Origin: CALMEC01 sp964531025
Lineage (GTDB): Bacteria > Actinomycetota > Thermoleophilia > Miltoncostaeales > Miltoncostaeaceae
Length of the DNA: 64,000 nt
Assembly (NCBI GenBank): GCA_964531025.1
Contig: CAZHDY010000001.1
Location: 992,001-1,056,000, forward strand
Direction of reading: 5' to 3'
The position numbers and the translations under genes are program-made. Under the pieces are notes generated by a model. It ran no database searches and was not told where the DNA came from. It saw nothing but the letters and a program-made list of their open reading frames with translations. The first letter of the stretch is position 1. Every line of letters starts with the position of its first letter. Shown here in pieces: positions 8,828-16,760 of this stretch.

Positions 8828-9679
8828 ATGGGACGCTCCGAGGAACCCAGGAAGGGACATGCTCGTCATCAGTACCTGGACTGGTGGGGGCTCTCCGAGG
8901 CGCCGTTCCAGATCGAGCCCGATGCCCGCTTCGCGTATGACCGCGACGGCCATCGTGAGGGACTCTCGCGAATGCTGTTCGGCCTGACCCAGCTCGGCGG
9001 CATCGTCACCATCACCGGCGAGATCGGCTGCGGCAAGACCACCCTGGCACGGTCACTGCGACAGACGCTGGCGAGCGATGGCTTCTCCATCGCCGCCGTC
9101 GCCAATCCCCCGCGCACCGCATCGGGACTCCTGATCGCGCTTCTCGCCTCGGTGGGCGCCAAACGCCGGGGCGGTGGCACACCGAAGCTGAGCCAGGCGT
9201 TGCGTGACCACCTGACGCGCGAGAGCGAGGCCGGCCGGCGCCCGATCATCCTCGTGGACGAGGCCCAGCGACTCGACCGGAAAGCCCTGGAGGAGCTCCG
9301 TCTGCTCACCAACCCCGGCGACGGTCCGGCGATCCCGGTCGTCCTGCTGGGTCAGCCGGAACTGCGTGGAATGCTCCGGAGGCTTCCCCAGTTCGACCAG
9401 CGGATCGTGGTCCGCTACCACCTCGAGGGCATGAGCCGCGACGAGACCGTGAGCTACATCCACCACCGGTCCCGCATCGCCGGAGCCACACGACGCCTGT
9501 TCAGCGACCGGGCCGCGGTGGCCATCCACGAGGAGACCTCCGGTATTCCACGGCTGGTGAACATGCTCTGCGCGAACGCCCTCTTCGTGGGCTTCGCGCG
9601 ACGTGAGACGCAGATCGGCGAGGATCTCGTCCGCGACCTGGCCGAGGACCGCCGAGCCGAGGAGGCACCCGCGACATGA
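8828..9679 (+). CDS. ExeA/GspA-type AAA ATPase
   Basis: This 283-residue cytoplasmic ATPase has the ExeA N-terminal signature (YLDWWGLSEAPFQIEPD), Walker A GEIGCGKTT near 63 and Walker B IILVDEAQ near 143, plus a sensor region (VVLLGQPEL). Family members work in type II secretion assembly or, as TniB/IstB relatives, in transposition. No secretion pilins or transposase genes are nearby, so the partner process is unknown. A TACGGT hexamer ends 6 bases before the ATG and no Shine-Dalgarno sequence is seen, so the transcript may be leaderless. The stop overlaps the next gene by four bases. Confidence 0.85.
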   Translation: MGRSEEPRKGHARHQYLDWWGLSEAPFQIEPDARFAYDRDGHREGLSRMLFGLTQLGGIVTITGEIGCGKTTLARSLRQTLASDGFSIAAVANPPRTASGLLIALLASVGAKRRGGGTPKLSQALRDHLTRESEAGRRPIILVDEAQRLDRKALEELRLLTNPGDGPAIPVVLLGQPELRGMLRRLPQFDQRIVVRYHLEGMSRDETVSYIHHRSRIAGATRRLFSDRAAVAIHEETSGIPRLVNMLCANALFVGFARRETQIGEDLVRDLAEDRRAEEAPAT

Positions 9680-9999
9680 GCCGCGTCAGCTACCAGGCCA
9701 TGCTGGATCCGTCGGACGACGAGGGCCCACGGTTTCGCGAGTTGCGGGACGCCGACCTCCCCTCACGTCGGAGTGATGCGAATGAACGCATCAAGCTGAG
9801 GGTCAGCGAGCGTCACGCACGGTGGCTGGACGAGGTCGCCGCCCGAACCGGCCTTCCCGCCGACCTCGTGGCCATGAGCGCGCTGGATCTCATGCTCGCT
9901 CTCGACATCGACTGGGACACCGTCGAGCGGCCACGCGACCTGCGCCAGGCCATCACCGACACGGTCGGCGTGCGTCCCCATGTGAACGAGGAGCGCTGA
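9676..9999 (+). CDS. Small hypothetical partner of the AAA ATPase
   Basis: I do not recognise this 107-residue acidic protein. Residues 35-75 (ERIKLRVSERHARWLDEVAARTG) look helical and resemble the DNA-binding end of ribbon-helix-helix proteins, but the match is weak. Its start overlaps the ATPase stop (ATGA), so the two are probably made together, which is the best clue to its role. Its own stop overlaps the proposed reading frame of the following CHAD gene. Confidence 0.7.
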   Translation: MSRVSYQAMLDPSDDEGPRFRELRDADLPSRRSDANERIKLRVSERHARWLDEVAARTGLPADLVAMSALDLMLALDIDWDTVERPRDLRQAITDTVGVRPHVNEER

Positions 10000-10000
10000 G

Positions 10001-10522
10001 ATCGCCAGGGCGTGGGACGTCCCCGGACTGAAGCCGAACCCGGGGTTCACCGACGCCGCGGGCCGCATCATCCTGACGCGCTGGCGCGAGATGATGAGCT
10101 ACCGCGAGGGTACGATCCTCGGCGAAGACATCGAAGAGCTCCATGCCATGCGGGTGTCGTCGCGGCGCCTTCGTGCGGCCATGGATGCGTTCGCCGCGGT
10201 CTTTCCCGAGGACGGGTTCCGTCGACAGCTGCGCCAGGTGAAGCAGATCACCGACACGCTCGGAGATGCCCGCGATCTGGATGTCGCGATCGACTCGCTG
10301 ACACGCCTCCTCCCCGATCTGACCGCGCAGGAGCAGGTGGGGGTCACCGCGCTCATCGATGAGTACCGCGAGCGCAGACGCAGGGAGCGGCGCCAGATCC
10401 GCCGGCTCTTCCGCGACCTCGACCGGACGAACTTCGCGCGGCGCTTCGAGGGCTGGGTCACCCGCCACACCGATGTGTCGGCGAAGAAGCTGGATCCCCG
10501 GCCGCCGCGGACGGACGACTGA
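10001..10522 (+). CDS. CHAD-domain protein, N-terminal half; possible AUC start
   Basis: CHAD domains are histidine-rich helical bundles that bind polyphosphate. This gene encodes only the first half: the motif LHAMRVSSRRLRAAM, then LRQVKQITDTLGDARDLDV. The first canonical start is ATG at 10091, but the open frame upstream reads DVPGLKPNPGF and AAGRIILTRWREMM, which looks like real CHAD N-terminal sequence. No ATG, GTG or TTG precedes it in frame. An ATC at 10001 has GAGGAG seven bases upstream, so AUC initiation is proposed (173 residues). With 10091 the protein has 143 residues. The second CHAD half follows with a 1-base overlap. Confidence 0.75.
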   Translation: MARAWDVPGLKPNPGFTDAAGRIILTRWREMMSYREGTILGEDIEELHAMRVSSRRLRAAMDAFAAVFPEDGFRRQLRQVKQITDTLGDARDLDVAIDSLTRLLPDLTAQEQVGVTALIDEYRERRRRERRQIRRLFRDLDRTNFARRFEGWVTRHTDVSAKKLDPRPPRTDD

Positions 10523-11118
10523 TGGCGAAGCCGCGTCCCGTCGCCGGTGTGGACCCCACGCGCCGCGTGCGACCCAACGCCCGCCGCATCCTCGCCACCC
10601 GGATCGACGAGGTCTGGTCATACGGGGACGACGTCACGCATCCCGGACGTGTCCGCGAGCTCCACGACATGCGGATCGCCTTCAAGCGGCTGCGCTACCT
10701 GATCGAGATCTTCGGCGGGGCGTTCGCCGCCGACCTCGCGCCCTTCCTCGACGAGGTCAAGGCGATGCAGGACATCCTCGGCGACATCCACGACCGAGAC
10801 GTCCAGGTGCCGATGCTCCACGAGCACCTCGAGCGGCTCGCCCGGCGGGATGCCGAGAACGCCCGGGCGCTGATCGCGGACACGGCGAAGCCGTCACGCT
10901 CGTCGACGGCGACGGAGCGCGCCTACCGTCGGTTCGCCAAGAGATGGGACGCGGCGTCGACGTCCGACGAACGGCCAGGAATCATGGCGCTCCTCGAGCG
11001 ACGCACCAGGGAACGCGACGAGCTCTACGCCCGGTTCCTGGGTGAGTGGCGCCGCTGGGAGGACACCGATTTCCGCGCCCGACTGGAGAGCGCCATCGGC
11101 GTCCGGCGGGAGGGCTAG
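10522..11118 (+). CDS. CHAD-domain protein, C-terminal half
   Basis: This 198-residue protein carries the second CHAD repeat: LHDMRIAFKRLRYLIEIFGG near 48 and KAMQDILGDIHDRDVQ near 78, with Arg and His residues placed for polyanion binding. It starts at ATG 10522, sharing one base with the preceding stop (TGATG), so translation is coupled. In most bacteria both halves are in one polypeptide of about 280-300 residues. Here the break falls between the two halves, so the products probably assemble into one domain. The last 70 residues are Arg/Glu-rich helix. Confidence 0.85.
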   Translation: MAKPRPVAGVDPTRRVRPNARRILATRIDEVWSYGDDVTHPGRVRELHDMRIAFKRLRYLIEIFGGAFAADLAPFLDEVKAMQDILGDIHDRDVQVPMLHEHLERLARRDAENARALIADTAKPSRSSTATERAYRRFAKRWDAASTSDERPGIMALLERRTRERDELYARFLGEWRRWEDTDFRARLESAIGVRREG

Positions 11119-11312
11119 TGCCCCGCGTCAGAAGTTCGTTGCGGTCTGGTGGCTGCAACCCATGCCGGGATGAGACCACGCACCCTCGACGCTCACGCTC
11201 CGCAGCGTTGTCATCGTCGGCACCCATATGAACCGATATGGGCACCTCCTCGTCCTCGTCCCGACGGGGTTTCGCTCCCCATACCGAGAACGAGCTTCCG
11301 ACGCGGGGCACT
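11117..11312. repeat. 196-bp palindromic element (MITE-like)
   Basis: The ends are 22-bp inverted repeats, 11117-11138 and 11291-11312, with 20 of 22 positions matching (AGTGCCCCGCGTC at the tip). Looser complementarity continues inward for about 40 more bases, and the centre holds CCCATATGAACCGATATGGG. The element fills the gap between two convergent genes and contributes their stop codons. It could be a miniature transposable element or a long hairpin acting as a bidirectional terminator. I see no coding potential in it. Confidence 0.6.
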
Positions 11313-12186
11313 AGCGGCTCGTCCAGCCCGACTCGGCGACCTTCTCCGCCAGGAGCAGATCGTGGAGGAACCAACGCCCGGCGTCACGACCGCGCCGCTG
11401 GACGAGGATCTCGCCCTCGTCCGTGTGCTCGACGGTCACCCCGCGCCAGGACCGCACGGGCTCACCGGTGAAGGTCGCCATCTCGACCGGAATCCGCGGC
11501 ATCCACTCGTCCCCCTGCGCCCCGTCCACCCAGGTGGCGGCGAGCTTCGGGGTCTGGACGATCGACACCGCGCGTCCGTGGCGCTCGCCGGCGTATCCCA
11601 CGCCGCCCTCGACGGTGACGATGTCGTGGAGAAGACCCGTCCGGCCGACCGGCAGCTCGACCAGGCGGAGGCCGAGCGGCTCGAAGAGGTCGTCCGACGA
11701 GCGGATCACCACCCGGAACGCGTGGAACATGTAGAGCAACCAGAGGACGACGACGCCGACCGAGATGAGGATGAGGCGCCGCTGCCACTCTCCGTCGCCG
11801 ACGGCGATGGCCGCCAGGGCGACACCGGTGACGATGACCCCGAACACCAGGTAGACATGGACCAGCCGGTACATGCCACGTGTCGCCCGCCGGACGGTGC
11901 GGGAGGTGACCGGGGTGAGCGCCAGGCGCTCGTAGAGATCGTTCTGCACGCGCAGGTGGCTGCGCCGGATCGTCCAGAACGAGTAGCCGAAGACGAACCC
12001 GAAGACGACGGCACCGCAGACCACGAAGGCGTAGCGCGGCGCGGCTGGCTCGTCCGGCCAGATGCGCGAGGCGCTGAGCGTGCCCGCAGCCCAGATGCCG
12101 ATCGCGACGAGGCAGATCGCGGGCCACCACCTCGAGGTCATGAGACCGGGCGGCGCGTCGGTCGACGTGCGCCTATTCCTCATCAT
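11311..12186 (-). CDS. Four-helix membrane protein of unknown function
   Basis: I do not recognise a family. The protein (about 291 residues from ATG 12186; a GTG at 12207 is also possible) has two pairs of hydrophobic segments, at about 17-65 and 105-155, separated by a charged cytoplasmic loop. A soluble C-terminal half of about 140 residues follows, with a beta-rich pattern. There is no signal peptide and no ribosome site clearly favours one start. It converges on the CHAD genes across the palindromic element. Confidence 0.7.
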   Translation of the reverse strand: MMRNRRTSTDAPPGLMTSRWWPAICLVAIGIWAAGTLSASRIWPDEPAAPRYAFVVCGAVVFGFVFGYSFWTIRRSHLRVQNDLYERLALTPVTSRTVRRATRGMYRLVHVYLVFGVIVTGVALAAIAVGDGEWQRRLILISVGVVVLWLLYMFHAFRVVIRSSDDLFEPLGLRLVELPVGRTGLLHDIVTVEGGVGYAGERHGRAVSIVQTPKLAATWVDGAQGDEWMPRIPVEMATFTGEPVRSWRGVTVEHTDEGEILVQRRGRDAGRWFLHDLLLAEKVAESGWTSR

Positions 12187-12246
12187 GACGCGAATACGGC
12201 CCGACACCCGCAGCCGACGATCCGTGCGCGGGAACCGAGCGGGCCG

Positions 12247-12639
12247 TCATCCCTCCTGCGCACGCACTCCGTGCACCGGGTTGCCGGCCGCCTCCCACTG
12301 GTAGTACGAGCAGGCCGGACCGAATGCAGCTTCGTACTGCTCGATCTTCGGGTTGCGTCCCACGTCCCGAGCCACGGCACAGTGCCGCAGAAGGTTGGGG
12401 TCGTCCGACTCGGGCCAGACGATGACGAGATGCGCTGCGGTCAGATGGGTGGCGACGAAGGTGCACCCCTCGGCCGGACACGGCCAGGGGTTGGTGCGGA
12501 CGCAGTACCACCCGGCGTAGTCGTCACCGGAATCGTCGGTCCAGAGCTCCTCCTCCGGCGGCGCTTCGATTCGGATGACGCCGGGTTCGATGACGCCGAT
12601 CTGGGGGCGTTCGGGGGCTCGGGGGGTCTCGTCGCTCAT
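12247..12639 (-). CDS. Small protein with C2H2-like motif
   Basis: This 130-residue soluble protein of unknown function starts at ATG 12639 (MSDETPRAPERP). Its middle contains CPAEGCTFVATHLTAAH, in which two Cys and two His are spaced like a C2H2 zinc site, and a later Cys pair (RHC and GPAC) could add ligands. The N-terminal 40 residues are acidic and probably disordered. It lies just after the selA remnant on the same strand. Metal binding is inferred only from residue spacing. Confidence 0.65.
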   Translation of the reverse strand: MSDETPRAPERPQIGVIEPGVIRIEAPPEEELWTDDSGDDYAGWYCVRTNPWPCPAEGCTFVATHLTAAHLVIVWPESDDPNLLRHCAVARDVGRNPKIEQYEAAFGPACSYYQWEAAGNPVHGVRAQEG

Positions 12640-12692
12640 CCGGGCGATCTTAGCCTGACGCGGACCGACGCCACACCGGGGCCGCGAGCCGC

Positions 12693-12967
12693 CTACGCCG
12701 GCGGCCGGAACGACGGACGCCCGATGTTCGTGTGGAGCACGACACCGGTCGCGTTGATGACACGCCGGAGCGACGGGGTGAGATGCCGGACGACCTCGTC
12801 CAGGAGGCCCCTCCCGCCGCTGCACGACGCGCACGTCGACCGGCCAGTGCGTCACGTACGGCGGCGAACACCGCACCGCGACCGTGCCGCACGACCAGCA
12901 CCGCCGTCTCCGGCAATGCGAGGACGCGATCGACCGACGAAAGGCCGCGACGCGGATCGCGCGTCAC
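12693..12967 (-). pseudogene. selA: Remnant of L-seryl-tRNA(Sec) selenium transferase (selA)
   Basis: SelA makes selenocysteinyl-tRNA from seryl-tRNA. From GTG 12967 one frame reads LSSVDRVLALPETAVLVVRH and AVFAAVRDALAG, matching the SelA N-terminal domain. Near 12808-12820, in a GGGAGGGG stretch, the match moves to another frame, which continues LLDEVVRHLTPSLRRVINAT and GVVLHTNIGRP, the most conserved SelA block, and stops at 12693. Only about 90 of some 450 residues remain and the PLP-lysine domain is gone. A sequencing slip could explain the frameshift but not the missing 3' three quarters. The start overlaps the upstream MoaD-like gene. Confidence 0.75.
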
Positions 12968-13221
12968 GACGAGGCAACAGGAAGGACGATGACCAGGTCG
13001 TCGCCATCGTCGAGCCGCGCGGCAGGGATGGTCCGCTGACCGTTGAGGACATAGGTGATCCCGGGTGGCGGCACGGAGCCGAGTTCCGCGCCCTCACATA
13101 CGTACCGCCAGCCGGCACCTGCCGGGGTACCGCGCATGACGCGCTGAAGGACGCGGTGGCGTTCCGCCCCGTCGGGCGCTCCGTCGACCAGGCGCACCGT
13201 GATGGTCACTTCGATCGGCAC
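12964..13221 (-). CDS. MoaD/ThiS-like beta-grasp protein
   Basis: This 85-residue protein has the length and strand pattern of the ubiquitin-like sulfur carriers: ITVRLVDG at the start, YVLNGQRTIPA, and LDDGDDLVIVLPV at the end. It ends in ASS rather than the Gly-Gly needed for sulfur transfer or conjugation, so it may be inactive as a carrier or serve another role. It starts with GTG 13221 and its stop overlaps the start of the selA remnant by four bases, so the two were once one operon. Confidence 0.6.
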   Translation of the reverse strand: MPIEVTITVRLVDGAPDGAERHRVLQRVMRGTPAGAGWRYVCEGAELGSVPPPGITYVLNGQRTIPAARLDDGDDLVIVLPVASS

Positions 13222-13524
13222 GCCCGCAGTCTAGGAGGTGAGCGGGTGGACGACGACTGAAGGCCGAGTCCCCGAATATGTCTGGTGAATAACCACGAAT
13301 ACCGCTTGTGGCCTATCCCGAAATTCGATGGTATCTCGACCCGAAATGGGTGTCGGGGAGTCATCCGCTGACACACCGGCCACCGCGATCCCGGTAGCAT
13401 CCCCTCGTCGCGACTGGCGCCGTCGAGGTGGATCCAACCACCGGGGAGCGACACCCCGAGTACATCCATAGTGGTCCGGAAACCGCGCGCCTGGGTCCCG
13501 GGTTCATCCGTCAAGGAGGCATCC
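13222..13524. other. Intergenic region upstream of glyA
   Basis: About 300 bases separate the MoaD-like gene (minus) from glyA (plus) and must hold both promoters. The segment is less GC-rich around 13270-13330. GAGCGACACCCCGAGT at 13448-13463 resembles one arm of the dispersed palindrome but lacks the core. I cannot assign a riboswitch. Confidence 0.4.
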
Positions 13525-14790
13525 GTGCACGAGCCCGCCATTCCCACGCTGTCCGCCGCCGACCCCGACATCGCCCGACTGATCGAGGGTGAGGCCGAGC
13601 GGCAGTTCGACAAGATCCGCCTGATCGCATCCGAGAACTACGTCTCGCGCGCCGTCCTCGAGGCCACCGGAACCGTCCTCACCAACAAGTACTCCGAGGG
13701 CTACGCCGGCAAGCGTTACTACGAGGGGCAGCAGTTCATCGATCCGGTCGAGGAGCTCGCGATCCAGCGCGCGAAGGACGTGTTCGGCGTGGAGCACGCC
13801 AACGTCCAGCCCTACTCCGGCTCGCCTGCCAACCTCGCCATCTACCTCGCCCTGCTCGAGCCCGGCGACACCATGATGGGCCTCGCCCTCCCCATGGGCG
13901 GCCACCTGACGCACGGCTGGTCGGTGTCGGCCACCGGCAAGTGGTTCCGCTCGGTGCAGTACAGCGTGCGTCGCGAGGACGGCCGCATCGACATGGACGA
14001 GGTCCGCGACCTGGCCCTCAAGGAGAAGCCGAAGCTCATCTTCTGCGGTGGCACCGCCGTCCCGCGCACCATCGACTTCCCCGCCTTCGCCGAGATCGCC
14101 CGCGAGGTCGGTGCCGTGCTCGCCGCCGACATCGCCCACATCGCCGGCCTCATCGCCGGTGGCGCCCACCCCTCCCCGGTCGGCCACGCGGACATCATCT
14201 CGACCACCACGCACAAGACGCTGCGCGGCCCGCGCGGCGCGATGCTCATGAGCACCGAGGAGTACGCCAAAGACCTCGACCGCGCCGTGTTCCCCGGCCT
14301 GCAGGGCGGTCCGCACAACCACACCACCGCCGCGATCGCCGTCGCCCTCAAGGAGGCGTCGACGCCGGAGTTCTCGACCTACGCCCACGGCATCGTCGCC
14401 AACGCGCAGGCCCTCGCAGGATCACTCGGCGAGCTCGGCTACGACCTTGTGACCGGTGGCACCGACAACCACCTCATCCTCATCGACCTCACGAGCAAGG
14501 GTCTCGGGGGCAAGCCGGCCGCGCAGGCGCTCGACGCCGCGGGCATCGAGCTGAATTACAACTCCGTGCCGTTCGACACCCGCAAGCCGTTCGACCCCTC
14601 GGGTCTGCGTCTGGGCGCCGCCGCCATCACCACCCGCGGCCTCACTCCGAACGAGATGCCACAGCTCGCCAAGTGGATCGACGAGGCCATCTCCAACCAG
14701 GACGACGCGGCCACGCTGGCCCGCATCGCCGGCGAGATCAAGGAACTGATGGCGTCCCACCCGATGCCGGGGTACGCCCCGGGGGCATAG
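13525..14790 (+). CDS. glyA: Serine hydroxymethyltransferase
   Basis: This PLP enzyme interconverts serine and glycine with tetrahydrofolate and supplies one-carbon units. GTG 13525 is chosen because AAGGAGG lies 5-6 bases upstream and the product (421 residues) then starts like other SHMTs. Visible motifs: KIRLIASENY near 30, NVQPYSGSPAN, the GGHLTHG loop, and STTTHKTLRGPRG with the PLP-binding Lys near 230. It is followed by a strong hairpin and stands alone. Confidence 0.97.
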   Translation: MHEPAIPTLSAADPDIARLIEGEAERQFDKIRLIASENYVSRAVLEATGTVLTNKYSEGYAGKRYYEGQQFIDPVEELAIQRAKDVFGVEHANVQPYSGSPANLAIYLALLEPGDTMMGLALPMGGHLTHGWSVSATGKWFRSVQYSVRREDGRIDMDEVRDLALKEKPKLIFCGGTAVPRTIDFPAFAEIAREVGAVLAADIAHIAGLIAGGAHPSPVGHADIISTTTHKTLRGPRGAMLMSTEEYAKDLDRAVFPGLQGGPHNHTTAAIAVALKEASTPEFSTYAHGIVANAQALAGSLGELGYDLVTGGTDNHLILIDLTSKGLGGKPAAQALDAAGIELNYNSVPFDTRKPFDPSGLRLGAAAITTRGLTPNEMPQLAKWIDEAISNQDDAATLARIAGEIKELMASHPMPGYAPGA

Positions 14791-14795
14791 GTGCC

Positions 14796-14828
14796 GTCCG
14801 GGCACCGACCAGTGGTCGGCGCCCGGAC
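14796..14828 (+). terminator. Hairpin downstream of glyA
   Basis: GTCCGGGC (14796-14803) pairs with GCCCGGAC (14821-14828), and CCGACC with GGTCGG inside it, leaving a 3-base loop and one A-C mismatch. It starts 6 bases after the glyA stop. Confidence 0.7.
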
Positions 14829-14873
14829 CCCCGTTTCTCCCGATCGCACAAGCAACCGCGGGGTCTGGACGCC

Positions 14874-16178
14874 CTACCGCAGCGGCACCCGCCCGCACGC
14901 CGCAGAGAGGTAATCCGGCGAACTGCTTCCCGACGGGTCGATCCAGGCCGTGACGAACGTGTTGCGGTCACTCACGGATACGGGCCCTGCCGACAACACG
15001 ATAGTTTCCTGCCGTGACCGGGCGACGACGATCGTCGACGTCGGTACGTACGCCTTACCGGGCTTCGCGACGAGACCGGTGAGCGTCCTATTGACGGGAA
15101 GGCTGCCCTCCGACTCGAGGGGCTCCGGAACGACCGCCATCACCGCGGCGATACCACGGTTGTTGGCACCGAGCGAGAAGCCGTTGAACACCGACGCCCG
15201 CGGCACCGTAAGCGTGGCCCTCGGCGCCCAGCGGAAGGACGCGAGCCGGGTCCGCGTGGTGATGCGGCGGTCATAGGCGGTCCACGCGACGAGCGCACGG
15301 CCGCTCGGATCGAACACGAGGTCGGTCGTGACCACCGAGCGCGGACGCTCGGTGGCGATCACCTGGGGACCCGTCCATCGGCCGTCAACGCCCCGGTTGG
15401 CGACGACGACGCGGCCGTCGCTCCCGGCCCACGACACGGATGCCGCACCGGACACGCGGACGGCGACACCCGGAGGCATGCGGGTCGACACCGTGTGACG
15501 CGCGAAGATCTGCGGTTGCCTCTCCCATCCGCGCTGCGGCGAGTACTGCCACCCGAACACCGACGACGACGTCTCCTCGCCCGTCGTCCCGCCGACGATC
15601 GCGGTTCCGTTGCGCGCGATCGCCACCCGTAGCGTTGAGAAGGGATCACCATCCACAGAGGCGGTGGGATCAGCATCCGCATGGGCGGTCACCCACCGGG
15701 TTCCGTCGAAGGCGGCGACCCGCAGGGTGCGGCGGTTGTCGATCCACGCCACCGCGGCGAACCCGGCATCGTTGACCGCGGCCACCGGCTGGCTGCCCGG
15801 AGTGATCGGGGCGACGAGCGGTGTCGCGACACCGGCGGACGAGATGAACGTCAGGGTCGCCTGACCCGATGGGTAACCGTTGACGACCCGGTGGCCGATG
15901 GGACTCGCCGCGAGCAGGTCGACGCCGCGCGTCGCATCCATATCGATCCTCGACCAGGCCGGGCGCAGACCATCCCAGCGGCATGTGCCAGCCACACCCC
16001 AGTGAGCGTCGGGGTCGAATGCGGGCGGGCTGAGGAAGGCGAAGACCGTGCCCGATCCGTCGGCCGACGACACCACGGAGAGCACTTTGTCGGCCCAACC
16101 GAAAGAGAAAGCGGCATGGGCCGGCGTGGCAAGTGACGCACACGCCGCAAGGATTCCGAACTGAGAGAGCCGTCGCAT
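14874..16178 (-). CDS. Secreted propeller-like protein of unknown function
   Basis: The 434-residue product starts with a signal peptide (MRRLSQFGILAACA, cleavage after PAHA). The mature protein repeats units of about 45-60 residues with VAWIDN, VSWAGSDG and VAWTAYD cores, a pattern of beta-propeller blades like that of the protein at the left window edge. Two Cys near the end and one near residue 65 may form a disulfide. No catalytic motif is evident. It converges on glyA. Confidence 0.7.
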   Translation of the reverse strand: MRRLSQFGILAACASLATPAHAAFSFGWADKVLSVVSSADGSGTVFAFLSPPAFDPDAHWGVAGTCRWDGLRPAWSRIDMDATRGVDLLAASPIGHRVVNGYPSGQATLTFISSAGVATPLVAPITPGSQPVAAVNDAGFAAVAWIDNRRTLRVAAFDGTRWVTAHADADPTASVDGDPFSTLRVAIARNGTAIVGGTTGEETSSSVFGWQYSPQRGWERQPQIFARHTVSTRMPPGVAVRVSGAASVSWAGSDGRVVVANRGVDGRWTGPQVIATERPRSVVTTDLVFDPSGRALVAWTAYDRRITTRTRLASFRWAPRATLTVPRASVFNGFSLGANNRGIAAVMAVVPEPLESEGSLPVNRTLTGLVAKPGKAYVPTSTIVVARSRQETIVLSAGPVSVSDRNTFVTAWIDPSGSSSPDYLSAACGRVPLR

Positions 16179-16338
16179 GATCCGCTCCTGGGTCAGATGG
16201 TCATCCGACCCTACCAGCGAGCTCGATCACCGATTTATCGTCGTGTAAACAAAACATGACTCGGAGGTACGAGCGTGTGTGCGTCACGTTGCACCGACGC
16301 AGCCGCCGCGTGCAGTCGCAGCGGTCCGCCATCTGAGC

Positions 16339-16623
16339 CTATGAGCCAGATGCACCCGCCACGAACGCGTCCACGAACGGCCCGACCTCCAGCTGCCAGG
16401 CCTCCTGCGCCATGCGAAGCTCGACCTCACTGCCGAACCGGCCGTTCTTCAGCTTCACCGTCACCTGACCGCGCCGGTTGGCCTTCGACGCCTCGACCTC
16501 GAGGAACGCCCGATGGAACCGCTTGGTCTCGACCCACTTGCGCGAGAAGAGCTCGAGGGTGTCACCGCTCACATTCAGGACAGCGTCGCTGTAGAAGACG
16601 TCGTCGTACTGGACCCACGGCAT
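16339..16623 (-). CDS. Small hypothetical protein
   Basis: This 94-residue protein begins at ATG 16623 with GGGGAGGTG upstream. It shows alternating beta strands (VLNVSGDTLELFSRKW, QVTVKLKNGRFGSEVEL) and no membrane segment or known motif. It stands alone; the 150 bases between it and the neighbouring secreted protein contain nothing recognisable. Confidence 0.6.
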   Translation of the reverse strand: MPWVQYDDVFYSDAVLNVSGDTLELFSRKWVETKRFHRAFLEVEASKANRRGQVTVKLKNGRFGSEVELRMAQEAWQLEVGPFVDAFVAGASGS

Positions 16624-16760
16624 CCCGCACCTCCCCGGACTGTGTGGGAAGGAAACTAGCCCGGGCACGGCGACGTGCCGAGCGCCGTGCGGTCCCGAAT
16701 CGGTCTCACCCGGCGGCGACACGCCCACCCGACCGCGTGACTCCGCCGAACGATCGCCGG

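Noticed and set aside
8828..9999. Transposition module (TniB-like) because of the AAA ATPase
   Set aside because: No transposase, terminal repeats or target duplication nearby; the ExeA-type N-terminus fits better.
11149..13260. 703-codon open frame on the plus strand
   Set aside because: It lies antisense to four better-supported minus-strand genes, its product is an Arg/Asp/Pro-rich mixture with no domain, and such long antisense frames are common at this GC content.
13222..13524. Riboswitch in the glyA leader
   Set aside because: No conserved core of a known class could be recognised; only a partial repeat-like arm was seen.
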